A stretch of 64,000 nt of DNA. Origin: Heterohyrax brucei (lineage: Eukaryota > Chordata > Mammalia > Hyracoidea > Procaviidae). A program made the translations under genes and the position numbers. The stretch covers positions 28,811,501-28,875,500 of the forward strand of contig CM053140.1 in the NCBI GenBank assembly GCA_028571685.1. The letters run 5' to 3'. Below the pieces are notes generated by a model, which was not told where the DNA came from, made no database searches, and worked only from the letters and a program-made list of their open reading frames with translations. This document shows, in pieces, positions 34,109-45,525 of the stretch; the stretch's first letter is position 1, and every line of letters begins with the position of its first letter.

Positions 34109-34606
34109 TGTCATAGATTGAATTACGTCCCCCTAAAACTGTGTGTATTCATGTGGTTGGGTCATGATTGCCACTATGGTGTGGTTGCTCTCCGTTCTGT
34201 GACTGTAATTTTATGTGAAAGAGAATTAGGGTGGGATTGTAACCCACTTACCCACGTCACATCCCTGATCCAATGTAAAGGGAGTTCCCCAGGGTGTGGC
34301 CAGCAACACCTTTTATGTCTTGTGAGATAAAAGGAAAGCCAAGGGAAGAGAGAGTTGAGGACTCCAATTCTCTAAGCATGTCCTTTGGACCTAAAGTTCC
34401 TGCAGTGAGATGTTCCCAGACCACGAGAAGGCTGATGTAGCACAAGCACCTTCTTCCAGAGCTGACATTGAGAGAAAGCCTTCTTCTGGAGCCAGTGCCC
34501 TGAGTTCAGACTTGTAGTCTACTAGACTGTGAGAGAGTAAATATCTCCTTGTTAAAGCCATCCACTTGTGGTACTTCTGTTACAGCAGCACTAGATGACT
34601 AAGACA
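34109..34606 (+). mobile_element. MaLR/ERVL-type solo LTR (A)
   Basis: Starts TGTCATAGATTGAATT and ends '...gatgactaagaca'. It is flanked by 'aggat' at 34104-34108 and 34607-34611, a perfect 5-base target duplication. The 3' part has 'tgagagagtaaatatctcct' and 'ccacttgtggtacttctgtt', matching the R/U5 region of this LTR family. Confidence 0.85.
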
Positions 34607-34871
34607 AGGATACTTCTTAGTAAAGCTTCCCTGAGAGCTATGAGGGTTCTAACACCTCAGCCAAAGATGGAATCCAATCCCCTTAATTGCTCTCATTTCT
34701 AGAAACATTATTTTAGCTGACAAAATAGTTGGCAATACTATGTGTCTTTTGGAGCCAGACCTAGACACAAAATAAATATTAAAAGACATGTTGTCTATCT
34801 TAAGAAATAAAATTTAGATGGACAGTCCAGACATGCAAACAATGGCCCAAACTCCAGAAAGGCAGGTAATC

Positions 34872-35430
34872 TATTATGGATTGAATTGTGTCCCCCCAAA
34901 GTGTGTCTCAATTTGGCTAGGTCATGATTTTCAGTACTGTGTGGTTGTCTACCACTTTGCAATCTGATTTGATTACCCTGTGTGCTGAAATCCTAATCTC
35001 CTCCTGCAGTTAATGAGGCAAGATTAGGTTATGTTAAAGTGTAAAGAAGATTAGGGTAGGATAAAATAACTTTACCCAAGTCACATCCCTCATCTGATGT
35101 AAGGGGGGTTTCCTTGGGGTGTGGCCTGCATCACCTTTTATCTTACAAGAGATAAAAGGAGACAGAAGCAAGCAGAGAGATGGGGACCTCATTACCACCA
35201 AGAAAGAAGAGCCAGGCTCATGTGTGTCCTTTGGACCCAGGGTCCCTGCACTGAGAAGCTCCTAGAGTAGGGGAAGATACATGAAAAGGACTTTCTCCAG
35301 AGAAAGAAAGCCTTCCCCTGGAACTGGTACCCTGAACTTGGACTTCTAGCCTCCTAGACTGTGAGAGAATAAATTTGTCTGCTAACGCCATCCACTTGTG
35401 GTATTTCTGTTATAGCAGCTCTAGATAACC
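34872..35430 (+). mobile_element. MaLR/ERVL-type solo LTR (B)
   Basis: Starts 'tattatggattgaattgtgt' and runs through 'tgtgagagaataaatttgtc' and 'ccacttgtggtatttctgtt'. The 3' terminus is degraded and abuts a mariner derivative. Confidence 0.82.
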
Positions 35431-35439
35431 GCGAGGATT

Positions 35440-35984
35440 GCCAATTAAGTTTGTAAACTTACCCTAGAAAAAGTGCTACATACTTCATTGCTGAATACCA
35501 CCACAGTCACTTTTGAAGTACTCCCCTTGGGAAGCTATGCACTGATGCCAGCACTTAGTCCACCCTTCAAAGCAATTTTGGAACTCTTTTCCTGGAATGG
35601 CCATCAAAGCTGCTGTCATATTACCCTTGATGTCCTGAATGTCATCCAAATGTCTTGTTTTCAATATCTCCTTTATCTTTGGGTAAAGAAAAACATCATG
35701 GGGGGCTAGGTCAGATGAGTAGAGTGTACCAATACAGTTACTTGCTTACTACCTAAAAAATCCCTCACAGACAACTATACAATTAAGTTTGTGAAGTTGT
35801 CACCTTGCCACCATGTGCAATGGCCATTCCAGAAACAGTTCCAAAATTACTTTGAAGGGTGGACTAGGCACTGGCATTGGTACATAGCTTCCCAAGGGGA
35901 GTTCTTTGAAGGTGACTGTAGTGATATTCAGAAATGAGGTTTGTAGCACTTAGAACAATTAAGTTCATGGACTTAATTGTCAGT
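35440..35984. mobile_element. Palindromic mariner derivative, copy 1
   Basis: About 545 bases. The left 145 bases (with 'aaaaagtgctacata', 'gtactccccttgggaagct', 'tagtccacccttcaaagc') recur inverted at the right end. Each arm encodes the C-terminal part of a mariner transposase, left arm on the minus strand and right arm on the plus. Nothing is intact. Confidence 0.82.
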
Positions 35985-36001
35985 CATTGTAAGATACAAC
36001 C

Positions 36002-36537
36002 TGTCATGGGTTGAATTGTGTCACCCCCTAAAATTGTGTGTAACGCTTTGGCTGAGCCATGATTCCCAGTATTTTGTGATTGTCCTCTATTTGTGATTTT
36101 CCTATGCTGTAAATTTTAATCTGTGCCTGTAGTTAATAGATTGGATTATGTTAAAGAGGGTTTGGGTGAGAATGTAACATGCTTCTGAAGTTACCTCCCT
36201 GCTCCATTGTAAAGTGAATTTCCATGGAGTGTGGCTTGTACCACTTATTTTTCTTTTATTTTACAAAGAGACAAAAGGAAGCAAGCAGAGTGGAGGACCT
36301 CATGACATCAGGAAAGCAGCACCAGGAGCAGAGTGGGTCTTTCAGATCTTAAGTTCTTGTGCCACGTTGTTCTAGACCAAAGAAAGACTGATTCAACACA
36401 CAGAGAAAGTGTTCCCCTGGAGCAAGCACCATGAATTCAGACTTTCAGCATCTTGAACTCTTTAAGAATAAAGTTTTCTCTGTTAAAGCCATTCACTTAT
36501 AGTATTTCTGTTACAGCAGCACTAGATAACTAAGACA
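36002..36537 (+). mobile_element. MaLR/ERVL-type solo LTR (C)
   Basis: Starts TGTCATGGGTTGAATT and ends 'ctagataactaagaca'. Flanks 'caacc' and 'cagcc' are a 5-base target duplication with one change. Confidence 0.85.
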
Positions 36538-36579
36538 CAGCCGAACAGTCAGATTCTCTCCACATTATAAGAAAGGTAG

Positions 36580-36720
36580 ATATTGGAGTCCCCGGGCAGC
36601 ACACAGTTAAGTGCTTGGCTAATAACCTCGAGGTTCGCAGCTTGAACCCACTCAGAGGCACCTTAGAAGAAAAGCCTGGCAACCTGCTTTTGAAACATCA
36701 GCCACTGAAAATCCTACAGA
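36580..36720 (+). mobile_element. AfroSINE-related fragment, variant middle
   Basis: Head 'gttaagtgcttggctaataa' is AfroSINE-like; the middle ('agcctggcaacctgcttttg') differs from both the standard and long forms. Confidence 0.6.
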
Positions 36721-36942
36721 GTTAAGGGTTAATGAGGCTCAGGAGTGGCACAGTAGCACCTTCCCTGCATCGTATTGGTTAAAGCAAATCACAAGCCAAC
36801 CCAGATGTAAAGGAAGTGAGCTGCATAAAGACCATGGTGACCAGAAAGTACAGTTCACTAAGGGCCACCATGTGACAGACTACTACAAACCCTAGCATCA
36901 AGAGCTCATAGTCTTATGGGGAGATTTAACACTGAAACAAAA

Positions 36943-37109
36943 AAAAGTACCAAACTTGTTGCCGTCAGGTCAATTCTGACTCACAATGACCCTGTGGGAC
37001 AGAGGAGAACTGCCCCATAAGGTATCCAAAGAGTGGCTGGTGGATTTGAACCACTGATCTTTTGGTTAGTAGCTGTAGCTCACCTGAGCTCTCAACCACT
37101 AGGCCACCA
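36943..37109 (-). mobile_element. AfroSINE, antisense
   Basis: Shows 'gttgccgtcaggtcaattct', 'agaggagaactgccccataa' and 'gatcttttggttagtagctg'. Confidence 0.92.
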
Positions 37110-37414
37110 ACATTCAAATTTAATACCAGACAAATGCAAGTATGTACCAAGTACTCCAAAACTAATGAAGTATTAATTAAACATTCAGAGGAATCATTAT
37201 ATTTAGAACAGTTTTGTTTCCTTCTTTCCTGTTTTCATTTCTTTTTGCCACTGAACCAAACAAGATGTTACAGCATCAGATACTAACAACCGAAAAAAGG
37301 ATGTACATCAACTTCAAACTGTATAACATAAATATTTTATTCTATGGGCTGCTATCAAGAGTTCATTTAAAAATACTAAATGAGAAACCTAATTCAGTAA
37401 ATGGACCCTAACTT

Positions 37415-37516
37415 CAAAAACCAAACCCAACCCTGTGGAACACAGTTCTACTCTGAAACATATGGGGTTGCCAGGAGTTGGAATCAATTTGAAGGCAATT
37501 GGTTTGGGTTTTTTAA
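37415..37516 (+). mobile_element. AfroSINE tail fragment, sense
   Basis: Shows 'ggaacacagttctactctga' and 'gaaggcaattggtttgggtt'. Confidence 0.75.
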
Positions 37517-38539
37517 ACTGAGGGTACAAAGCGGCAGCAGAGAACAGAATGAAGAGCTCTGTGATGTCTCCAGACTGAACCGGGACGAGAGATGTCAAAC
37601 ACTCAAGCGAGAGCTCTGGGTTCCACAGTTCAAGGAGTGGGTGGAAGAAGGAGGTGTGAACTGTGAGCTCTTGGTCTCTGTTCTAGGCTGAGCACACAGT
37701 GGGTGCACACTCATTTACAAGATGAAGGAAAGGTGTTATGGTCTTTAACAGTGCTGTATGTAAAAAGAAATACAATCAAAAAGGATAACAGCCAAATGAC
37801 ACGAGGTGTGGACAGGAGGAAATTATGAATAAAGGAGAAAGTGGCTTCAGCAAGGACTTAGAGCAGGAGCCTTCAAGTCACTGGTGGTCTCAACCAGAAA
37901 GAGCTGACAAAGCCATCTCCAATATTTCTAAAGAAAGCACAGTAAAGGAAAGCTAATGATGACTGAGCTTTCTTATGATCCAGGACAAATAGCTTAGAAA
38001 AGTCAGAAGACTTTGGGAAGTGCTTACAACAGGTACAGAAGCATCTGGATGCTCAGTCCTTATATGGCAAGGAATTCAAGGCCATGTTCAGACAGCAGCT
38101 GACATAGTCACCTCACCCCTGTCTGCTTCCAAGGTCATGCCCTCCACTTGTGCCTGACAGAACCACACTCTGTGCTGTCATGCTTCTGTGACGTCCCTAT
38201 ACACTCTGGCCTCTAGCCCAGGATGTCAGGTTGACTTTGTCTGCCTGGGCAAAGCCTGAGTCCAGGTCAGGATCATCTCTTTGCATGAAATGAAGGTATA
38301 CTGATTAAATGAAGGCAAATCTGTGAGAATGAATTTAAAATAAAGTCCTCTGAAGCCTCAATCCAACCTCCTCATCTCCCACAGCACCTGATCATCTCTG
38401 AGCTTCTAAGGCAGGAAGTGGTATGTGGTAACCCTGGGAGCAACAGGGACAGAGTTCAAGGCTATGTGCCCAAATCTCCATCCAACCAGTTTCTAGTTAT
38501 TTGTCCTTGGGCAAATTCTTACTCTGGCCTCAGCTCATC
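37517..38539. other. PBX4 intron sequence, unclassified
   Basis: No exon or assignable repeat seen. Confidence 0.45.
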
Positions 38540-39255
38540 ATCTAGACACTCAGTTAAAGACCACCACTTACGGGGTCTTAAAAGCTAGCAAGTGGCCACC
38601 TAAGAAGCCATAAATTGGTTCCAGACCACCTGGAGCAGAGGTGAATGAAGGGCATCAGACATAAGAAAAATCTAAGCCCAAGAGACAGAAAGGGTTACAT
38701 AATCCAGAGACTGTATCAGCATGAGACCAGAAGAACTAGGTGGTGTCCAGTCACCACCAATGATTGTCTGCACAGGGAACACAACAGAGAATCCCTAATG
38801 AAGAGGGAGAAACGTGGGGTACATAACTTGAACCCTATTAAAAACACTTGATGGTCTGACAGACTGGAGGGTCCCTGGAAGACATGGCCCCTGGACTCGA
38901 TGGTTAGTGCAGAACCGAAACCATTCCTGAAAGCAACTCTTCAAAGGAAGATTGCACTGGACTGACTACCAGACATAACATGGTACTGATGAAGAGTGGT
39001 GCTTCTTGGTTTAAGTAGACACATGAGACTAACTAAGCAGACTAACTAAGGAGCTCCAGGCCAGAGGAGAGAGGAGAGGGCAGAGGCAGACAGAAGCCAG
39101 TTGAATGGACACAAAGGGTGGAAAGAAGAAATGTGCTGTAATAGTGTGGGGAGAGCAGCTAGAATTACATGACAATATATGTATAAGTTTTTGTATGACA
39201 AATTGACTTGGATTGTAAACTTCCACTTGAAGGCACAATAAAATATACATATTAA
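38540..39255 (+). mobile_element. L1 3' UTR with poly(A) signal, sense
   Basis: Landmarks: 'gtcttaaaagctagcaagtg', 'accagaagaactaggtggtg', 'ttgatggtctgacagactgg' and 'aggcacaataaaatatac' at the end. Useful as the sense reference for the antisense copies elsewhere. Confidence 0.85.
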
Positions 39256-39288
39256 AAAAACCCACCTACTTCCTAGGGTTATTAAACA

Positions 39289-39456
39289 AAGCAAAACAAA
39301 ACAGAATAAACCCACTGCCGCTGAGTCGATTCTGATTCATAGCAACCCACTGGGCAGAGTAGAACTGCCCCGTGGAGTTTCCAAGGAGCACCTCGTAGAT
39401 TCCAACTGCCAACCTTTTGGTTAGCAACTGTAACACTTAACCACTACACCACTAGG
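39289..39456 (-). mobile_element. AfroSINE, antisense
   Basis: Shows 'actgccgctgagtcgattct', 'accttttggttagcaactgt' and 'caccactagggtt'. Confidence 0.92.
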
Positions 39457-39699
39457 GTTAAGCCAGTAGGGTTACTGGGAAGTTTAAATGAGGGAAATAA
39501 TTTTAATTATCATCAGCAACTACTGTTTTTTGTTGTTTTTTTAAAAACTGTACTTTAGATGAAGGTTTATAGAGCAAACAATTTCTCATTAATTAAAACA
39601 CATATTGTTTTGTGACACTGGTTGCTTTCATAGATTGAATTATGTTCCCCAAAACTTAGCTAAGTCATGCTTTGTTTTTTCTTATTTCTTGGCTTTTGT

Positions 39700-39873
39700 T
39701 GGGAAACACTCGTGGTGTAGTGGTTAAGTGCTATGGCTGCTAACCAAAAGGTCAGCAATTTAAAATCCACCAGGTGCTGCCTGGAAACTCTATAGGGCAG
39801 TTCTACTTTGTACTATAGGCTCGCTATGAGTCAGAATCGACTTGATGGCACTGAGTTTGGTTTTTTTGTTTGT
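39700..39873 (+). mobile_element. AfroSINE, sense, in LTR D
   Basis: Well-preserved: 'gtggtgtagtggttaagtgc', 'gctaaccaaaaggtcagcaa', 'cgacttgatggcactgagtt'. Confidence 0.93.
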
Positions 39874-39930
39874 TTGTTTTGGTTTTCGTTGTGTTCCTGA
39901 TCTCCTAACCACTGAACCGCTGAAGATGTT

Positions 39931-40425
39931 TATCTCATTCATCTAGTGCTTCTTGAACAGAAATACCTCTGGGGGATGGCTTTAAAAAGAGAAATTTTTT
40001 TTGTTTTTTTTTTTTTTTTGGTCACAGTCCAGTAAGCGAAAGGTCTACATTCAGAGTGTCAGCTCCAGGGGAAAGCCTTCTTTGCTGGATCTGGAGGAAG
40101 GTCCTTGTTGTCAATCTGCCCCTGGACTGGAAGCTTCTGAGGCACTGGGACCCTGGTCCTTTCCAAAAGATGTATTCAGCTTCTGGCACATCTTCTTCAT
40201 AGTATGAGGTCCCCATATCTCTCTGCCAGCTTTTTTCCCTTATATCTCCAGAGACTGCTTCAAGGCACAAAACAATCTTATACACTGAGTCCTTCCCCAC
40301 CAATGCAACTGCCTCCCATCCTCCCTCATTAACATCAAAGAGGCAGGATTTATCCAATACCAGAAATCAGGACCTAGTTAAATTGCTACACAGATTTTTG
40401 GGGGAACACAATTCAATCCATGACA
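39931..40425 (-). mobile_element. MaLR/ERVL-type LTR, antisense, in LTR D
   Basis: The right end 'gaacacaattcaatccatgaca' is the antisense LTR start (TGTCATGGATTGAATT). Flanks 'atgtt' at 39926-39930 and 40426-40430 are a perfect target duplication. Confidence 0.82.
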
Positions 40426-41683
40426 ATGTTACAGCACAAAAACTGAACAAATTGAAAAACACAGCTATATTTGCCAACATTGCATGATTACCTACCATTC
40501 TGTCATCCGATGTGATTTCCCTGTGTTGTCAATCCTGTCACTATGATGCTAATGAGACGGATGAGAGCAGTTATACTGATGAGATCTATAGCACTGGACA
40601 GCATCTTTGAGATATAAGACAGAAGCGAGCAGAGAGACAAAGGTACTTCATACTACGAAGAAAGCAGTGCTGGGAGCACAAAGCATCCTTTGGACCTCGG
40701 CTTCCTTTACAGAGAAGCTCCTGGATCAGGGGAAAATCAATACAAGGACCTTCCTCCAGAGCCTACCCAGGCAGAAAGCCTTCCACTGGAGCTGATGCCC
40801 TGAATTTATAATTATAACCGACTAGACTGTGAGAGAATAAATCTGTTTGCTGAAGCCATCCACCGGTGGTTTTTCTGTGACAGCAGCAGTTAATAAGACA
40901 GCTGCTAACCTCACACCTTGTCAAAACGTACTTGTTCTCAACCTTAGTTAGGTTCCCCGTCACGAGCTTTCCCGTGTCCTCCTGCCTTCTCGTCCTTGCC
41001 CTTGGACTGCTGTGCCCATTTAGTCTTGTTTTGTTTTAATGACCTGTCTAATCTTTGGCTAGAGTGTGAACCTCAGAAGTGACTTCATTATTAAGGTAAA
41101 AGGGTGGCCCAGGGCCATACTCTTGGAGTTTCTCCAGTTTCTCTCAGACCAGTAAGTCTGGTCTTTTTGTATGTGCGAGAAAGAATTTAGTTCTACATTA
41201 TTCTCCATCTGCCCAGGACCTTTCCTGGGGATCACTATCACGGCAGTCAGTCAGCGGTAGCTGGGCACCATCTACTTGTGCTGGACTCAGTCTAGTGGAG
41301 ACTGGTAGTTGCAATCCATTAGTCCTTTGGACTAATTTTTCCCTCTGTGTTTGGTTTACTTCATTCTCCACTGTTCCAGACAGGATGGCACCAGAAGTAT
41401 CTTAGACAGCTGCTCACAAGCTTTTAAGACCTCAGGCATTACTCCCCAAAGCAGAATGTAGAACATGTAATGTTATGGCATTTGAGCTAGATGTTCCCCG
41501 AGACTATGGTCCTCAAATCCTTCAACCTATTTGGTCCCTGGGGGAGTCTGCATGTGTCTATGGAGCTTCCATGGCCTTGCCCTGGACAAGTGGTACTGGC
41601 TTCCCCAGGATTGTGCACTGTCTTACCCTTCACCCAAGTTACCACTTATCTACTGTCTATTTAGTGTTTTTCCCTTTCCTCCT

Positions 41684-42133
41684 TGTCTCGGATTGAATTG
41701 TGTGCCCCCAAAAATGTATGTGTTGTTTTGACATGGCTATGAATCCCTGTATGGTACAATTCTTCCCATGTGTTGTGAATCCTACCTCTGTGATATTGAT
41801 GATGGAGAGTGGGCAGCAGTTGTGCTGGTGAGGCAGGAGTCAAGTTAGCAGCTGTGGGATATAAGGGAGAGAAGTGAGCACGGAGAGTTGGGAGCTTCAC
41901 ACCAGCAAGAAAGCATGACAGAGAGCAGGCATGTCCTTTGGACCTGAGGTTCTTGTGCTGAGATGCTCTCCTTGAATTTGGACTCTCGGCCTACCAGACT
42001 GGTAATTTCTCATATCAAATGCACTTGCAACTCATAAATGGATTTGTGGCTTACCAGACTCCGACAATACAATTTCTCTTTATGAAGCCTTTCACTCATG
42101 GTATTTAGTACCATGTACCAGGTAACTAAGACA
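41684..42133 (+). repeat. 5' LTR of the provirus
   Basis: 450 bases. Starts TGTCTCGGATTGAATT and ends 'aggtaactaagaca'. Contains 'aatttctctttatgaagcct' near its 3' end. Confidence 0.9.
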
Positions 42134-42275
42134 GAATTTGGTACTGGGAGTAGGGTACTGCTCTAATGCCTAAAATGTGGAAGCTTTTTTTTGAAATCGT
42201 GAGTGGATGGAAGAAGGTGCCCAAGAGAATTCCTAGCACCTGATAGGGCAGCAGACGGTGAGAAAAGCAGCAGCA

Positions 42276-42650
42276 GCAGCAGCGAACTGGCAGCAGCAGA
42301 ACCAGAAGCTGACCCACAGAATGAGAATGCTGAATATTTGTGTGCAGGAGGCTTTCTAGTGGAGTGGGTGCCTCCGGGCACTTGAATAGGTGGAACTAGG
42401 CTTGCTGACCCACAGGACAAAAGAGGTGAGTGCCTGTGGGCAGGAGGCTACTTGATGGAGTGGGGTGCCTCCAGGCACTTGAATCGACAGAGCTGCAGAG
42501 CTTTGGTACACTTGCTCCTGCAGGGCAGATGTGGGCTTGAGGTCCAGGCCATGAGGCCATTGGAAGCAGAAGCTGAAACAAGGTTGATGCAGATGTGGGC
42601 TTGCGGCCCAGGCCATGAGGCCATAGGAAGCAGAAGCTGTTGAGACAAGG
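42276..42650 (+). repeat. CAG-rich and imperfect tandem repeats inside the provirus
   Basis: An 'agcagcagcagcagcagcg' run, then paired segments around 'gcctcc-ggcacttgaat' and around 'ccaggccatgaggccat', each present twice with a few changes. Confidence 0.82.
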
Positions 42651-43231
42651 TTGATGGGAGACTGAGCTGCCTCAGTCTTAGAAGGTATGGCCGTGAAAGG
42701 GTGAAGCCAGGGCTTTCTGTGTTTGTGGGAGTGGACTTGCCACTCGGTTGGGCTTAGGTTGCACCTAAAGCCAAGGGGACAGAGTTGCTGTCCAAGTGGG
42801 CCTGGAGGGCGGAGCTGAAGCCCAGGTGCTTCCACTCAGAATCTGGAGAGTGTGGCCAATACCTAGAACCTGAAGGGAAGGGTTATAAAATGTCTCAGAG
42901 TTTGGAATAATGTTTTTGAAGCCATGAAGGCTAATGTAATGTGTTCTGATAATCTGCTTGGTATATGCTAACCTTTCCCTGCAATCCTTCCATTTGTAAT
43001 GAAAGTGTGTAATCTGTGCCTGCCTGTTATACCATTGTGTTTTGAGAGGATAACCTGTTCTAGATTTCACACTGGGGGAGAAATTCATGGATTTTGGACT
43101 TAAGATTGTTGCTATGCTATGAATGAAGATTGCTGCTGTCCTATGAATGAAGACTGTTGCTGTTGCTATGCTACAACTGAATATATTTTGTATGTTCTAG
43201 TGATGTGATTTGGGGGTTCCAAGGGGTGGGA

Positions 43232-43680
43232 TGTCATGGATTGCATCTGTCCCCCCAAAAATGTGTGTGTTGATTTGACGTGGCTATGAATCCCAGTATG
43301 GTGCAATTCTTCCCATGTGTTGTGAATCCTGCCTCTGTGATATTGATGGAGAGTGTGCAGCAGTTGTGCTGGTGAGGCAGGACTCAAGTTACCAGCTGTG
43401 CGATATAAGGGAGAGAAGTGATCACAGAGTCGGAAACTCATACCACTAAGAAGGCAGTACTGAGAGCAGAGCACATCCTTTGGACCTGAGGTTCCTGTGC
43501 CCAGATGCTCTCCTTGAATTTAGACTCTCAGCCTACTGGACTGTGATGATTTCTCGTATCAAATGGACTTCCAACTCAAATGGATTTGTGGCTTACCAGA
43601 CTCTGACAATAAAAATTTCTCTTTATGAAGCCTTCCACTCGTGGTATTTTCTGTTGGAGCAGTACCAGGTAACTAAGACA
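43232..43680 (+). repeat. 3' LTR of the provirus
   Basis: 449 bases. Starts TGTCATGGATTGCATC and ends 'aggtaactaagaca'. Very similar to the 5' LTR throughout; differences would date the insertion. Confidence 0.9.
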
Positions 43681-44366
43681 CTCCTCTATCCCTTGTAATC
43701 ATCAAAGATTGTTTCTTTCTGTGTGGAAACCTTTTCATGAGTTTTTATAGTGGTGGTCTCATACAGTATTTGTCCTTTTGTGGTTGAATTATTTCCCTCA
43801 ACATTATGCCCTCCATATTCACCCATGTTGCAAGACGCTTCAGTGCTTCATCACTGTTCTTTATCATTGTGTAGTATTCCATTGTGTGTATGTACCACAG
43901 CTTGGTTTTCCATTCCTCTGTTGATGAGCACCTAGGTTGTTTCCACCTTTTTGCTATTATGAACAATGCTACAATGTATACGGGTGTGCATATGTCTATT
44001 CATGGAATGACTCTTATTTCTCTAGGATATATTCCTAGGAGTGGGATTGCTGGATCATGTGGTATTTCTACTTCCATCTTTTAAAGGAAGCATATCATTT
44101 TCCAAAATGGTCATACCATTTTGCATTCCCACCACCAGTGCATAAGAGTTTCAACCCCTCACAACCTCTCCAACATTTGTAACTTTCTGTTTTGACTCAC
44201 AACAGTAATGTCACTGTCCTAGTTTTGATCTGCATTGTTCTAGTGGCCAGTGATCTAGATATTTCCTCATGTATCTGTTAGCTGTCTGAATATCTTCTCT
44301 GACGAAATATGTGTTCATATCCTTTGCCCACTTTTTTAGCTATAACGTAAATTCTTTCCTTTTCCT

Positions 44367-45030
44367 TTTTTTATTGTGATTAAGTCAAGTTTACAATCCA
44401 AGATAATTTGCTGTACAAAACCCTGAGCACCCACCTCTCTGCAACTCTATCTGCTCTCCTCACCCTGTGACAGCACAATCTTCCTTTCCACCCTGTATTT
44501 CCAGTATCTATTTAGCCAAACTTGTTCCCTCCTCTCCATGCTCTCCTCTCCCCTCTAGAAAGAAACCACATGGACAGCCACATATATATATTAAACCATA
44601 AAGTACACATACCACCTGCATTACAGTCCAGCCCAATCTTTGCCTAAGTGTTGACTTCAATACTGGTTTCAGCCCTAGGCGAGCAGCAAGTCTAGGGGCC
44701 ATGTTATTAGGGGACACTCCAGGTTGTCAGACCATCAAGCCTAGTATTTTAAATATGGCTCTAGATCTGCCCTCTCCTTTTTCTCATGCTTCATCAGGGA
44801 CTCTACATTGTGTTCCCTGTAGGGGCAATCTTTGGTGGTGGCTGGGTACCATCTAGTTCTTATGGTCTCATGCTGATATAGTCTCCCAATCATAGGGATC
44901 CTTCTGTCTCCTGGGCTCATCTTTTCCTTACGTCTTTGATATTCCTGGTTTTCATCTGCTCCAAAAGGGTTAGGACCAGTTGATGTTCCTTAGATGGCAG
45001 CTTGCTGGCTTTCAAGACCTCAGTCTTTTG
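44367..45030 (-). mobile_element. L1 3' UTR, antisense, in host L1
   Basis: Begins with a T run and 'tattgtgattaagtcaagtt'. Contains 'gtgacagcacaatcttcctt', 'ggttgtcagaccatcaagcc' and 'gctggctttcaagacctcag'. Similar 'tttgcccactttt' and 'tttgcccattttt' on the two sides suggest the target duplication. Confidence 0.82.
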
Positions 45031-45525
45031 CCCATTTTTAATCAGATTATTTGCCTTTTTGTTGCAGAGGTGTTGGATTTTCCTGTAGATTTTAGAGATT
45101 AGGCCTTTGTTGGACTTGTCATACCACAATTATTTTTTTTCTCCAGTTTGTAGGTTTTTTCACTCTTTCAGTGAAGTCTTTTGATGAGCATAGTGTTTAA
45201 TTTTTAGAAGATCCCAGTTATCTACCTTATCTTCTGGTGTTGGTATGTTGTTAGCTAAGGTTTGCATCTTCTTAATGCTGGGCATTAGGGCCTCTAACAT
45301 TGACCCTATTTTTTTTCTTCTAAGATCTTCATAGTTTTGGTCTTTATATTTAGGTCTTTGATACATTTTAAATTAGTTTTTGTGTATGGAGTGAGGTATG
45401 GGTCCTGTTTAATTTTTTGGCAAATGGACATCAGTTTTGTCAGCACCATTTGTTAAAAATGACTGTCTTTTCCCCATTTGATGGGCTTTGGGTCTTTGTC
45501 AAAGATCAGGTAACTGTACCAACTG

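Larger units (their letters stand above)
39626..40900 (+). mobile_element. MaLR/ERVL-type LTR (D), itself split
   Basis: 5' part 39626-39699 ('tcatagattgaattatgttc'); 3' part resumes after two insertions and ends 'agttaataagaca' at 40900. Flanks 'gttgc' and 'gctgc' are a near-perfect target duplication in the host L1. Confidence 0.78.
41684..43680 (+). mobile_element. Complete non-coding MaLR/ERVL-type provirus
   Basis: A two-LTR element of 1,997 bases flanked on both sides by 'ctcct' (41679-41683 and 43681-43685). 5' LTR 41684-42133, 3' LTR 43232-43680. Just inside the 5' LTR, 'tttggtactgggagtaggg' resembles the leucine-tRNA primer site that gives ERVL its name. A purine-rich 'ccaaggggtggga' precedes the 3' LTR. 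The roughly 1.1-kb interior lacks gag, pro, pol and env; it holds CAG-rich and tandemly duplicated segments. It must have been mobilised by a relative's proteins, as for MaLRs. Confidence 0.9.
39532..45525 (-). mobile_element. Host L1 (3' UTR to ORF2), antisense, split into four blocks
   Basis: Blocks are about 39532-39625, 40901-41683, 43681-44366 and 45031-45525. Read together they run from the T-rich (antisense tail) end through the 3' UTR ('tctcagaccagtaagtctgg', 'agctagatgttccccgagac') into ORF2, where a minus-strand frame at 43745-43966 contains KLWYIHTMEYYTMIK, the standard late-ORF2 stretch. Between the blocks lie LTR D, a provirus and an L1 tail. Confidence 0.87.

Noticed and set aside
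42356-42835. 159-codon minus-strand frame in the provirus
   Set aside because: It reads through tandem repeats of a non-coding MaLR-type interior on the wrong strand.
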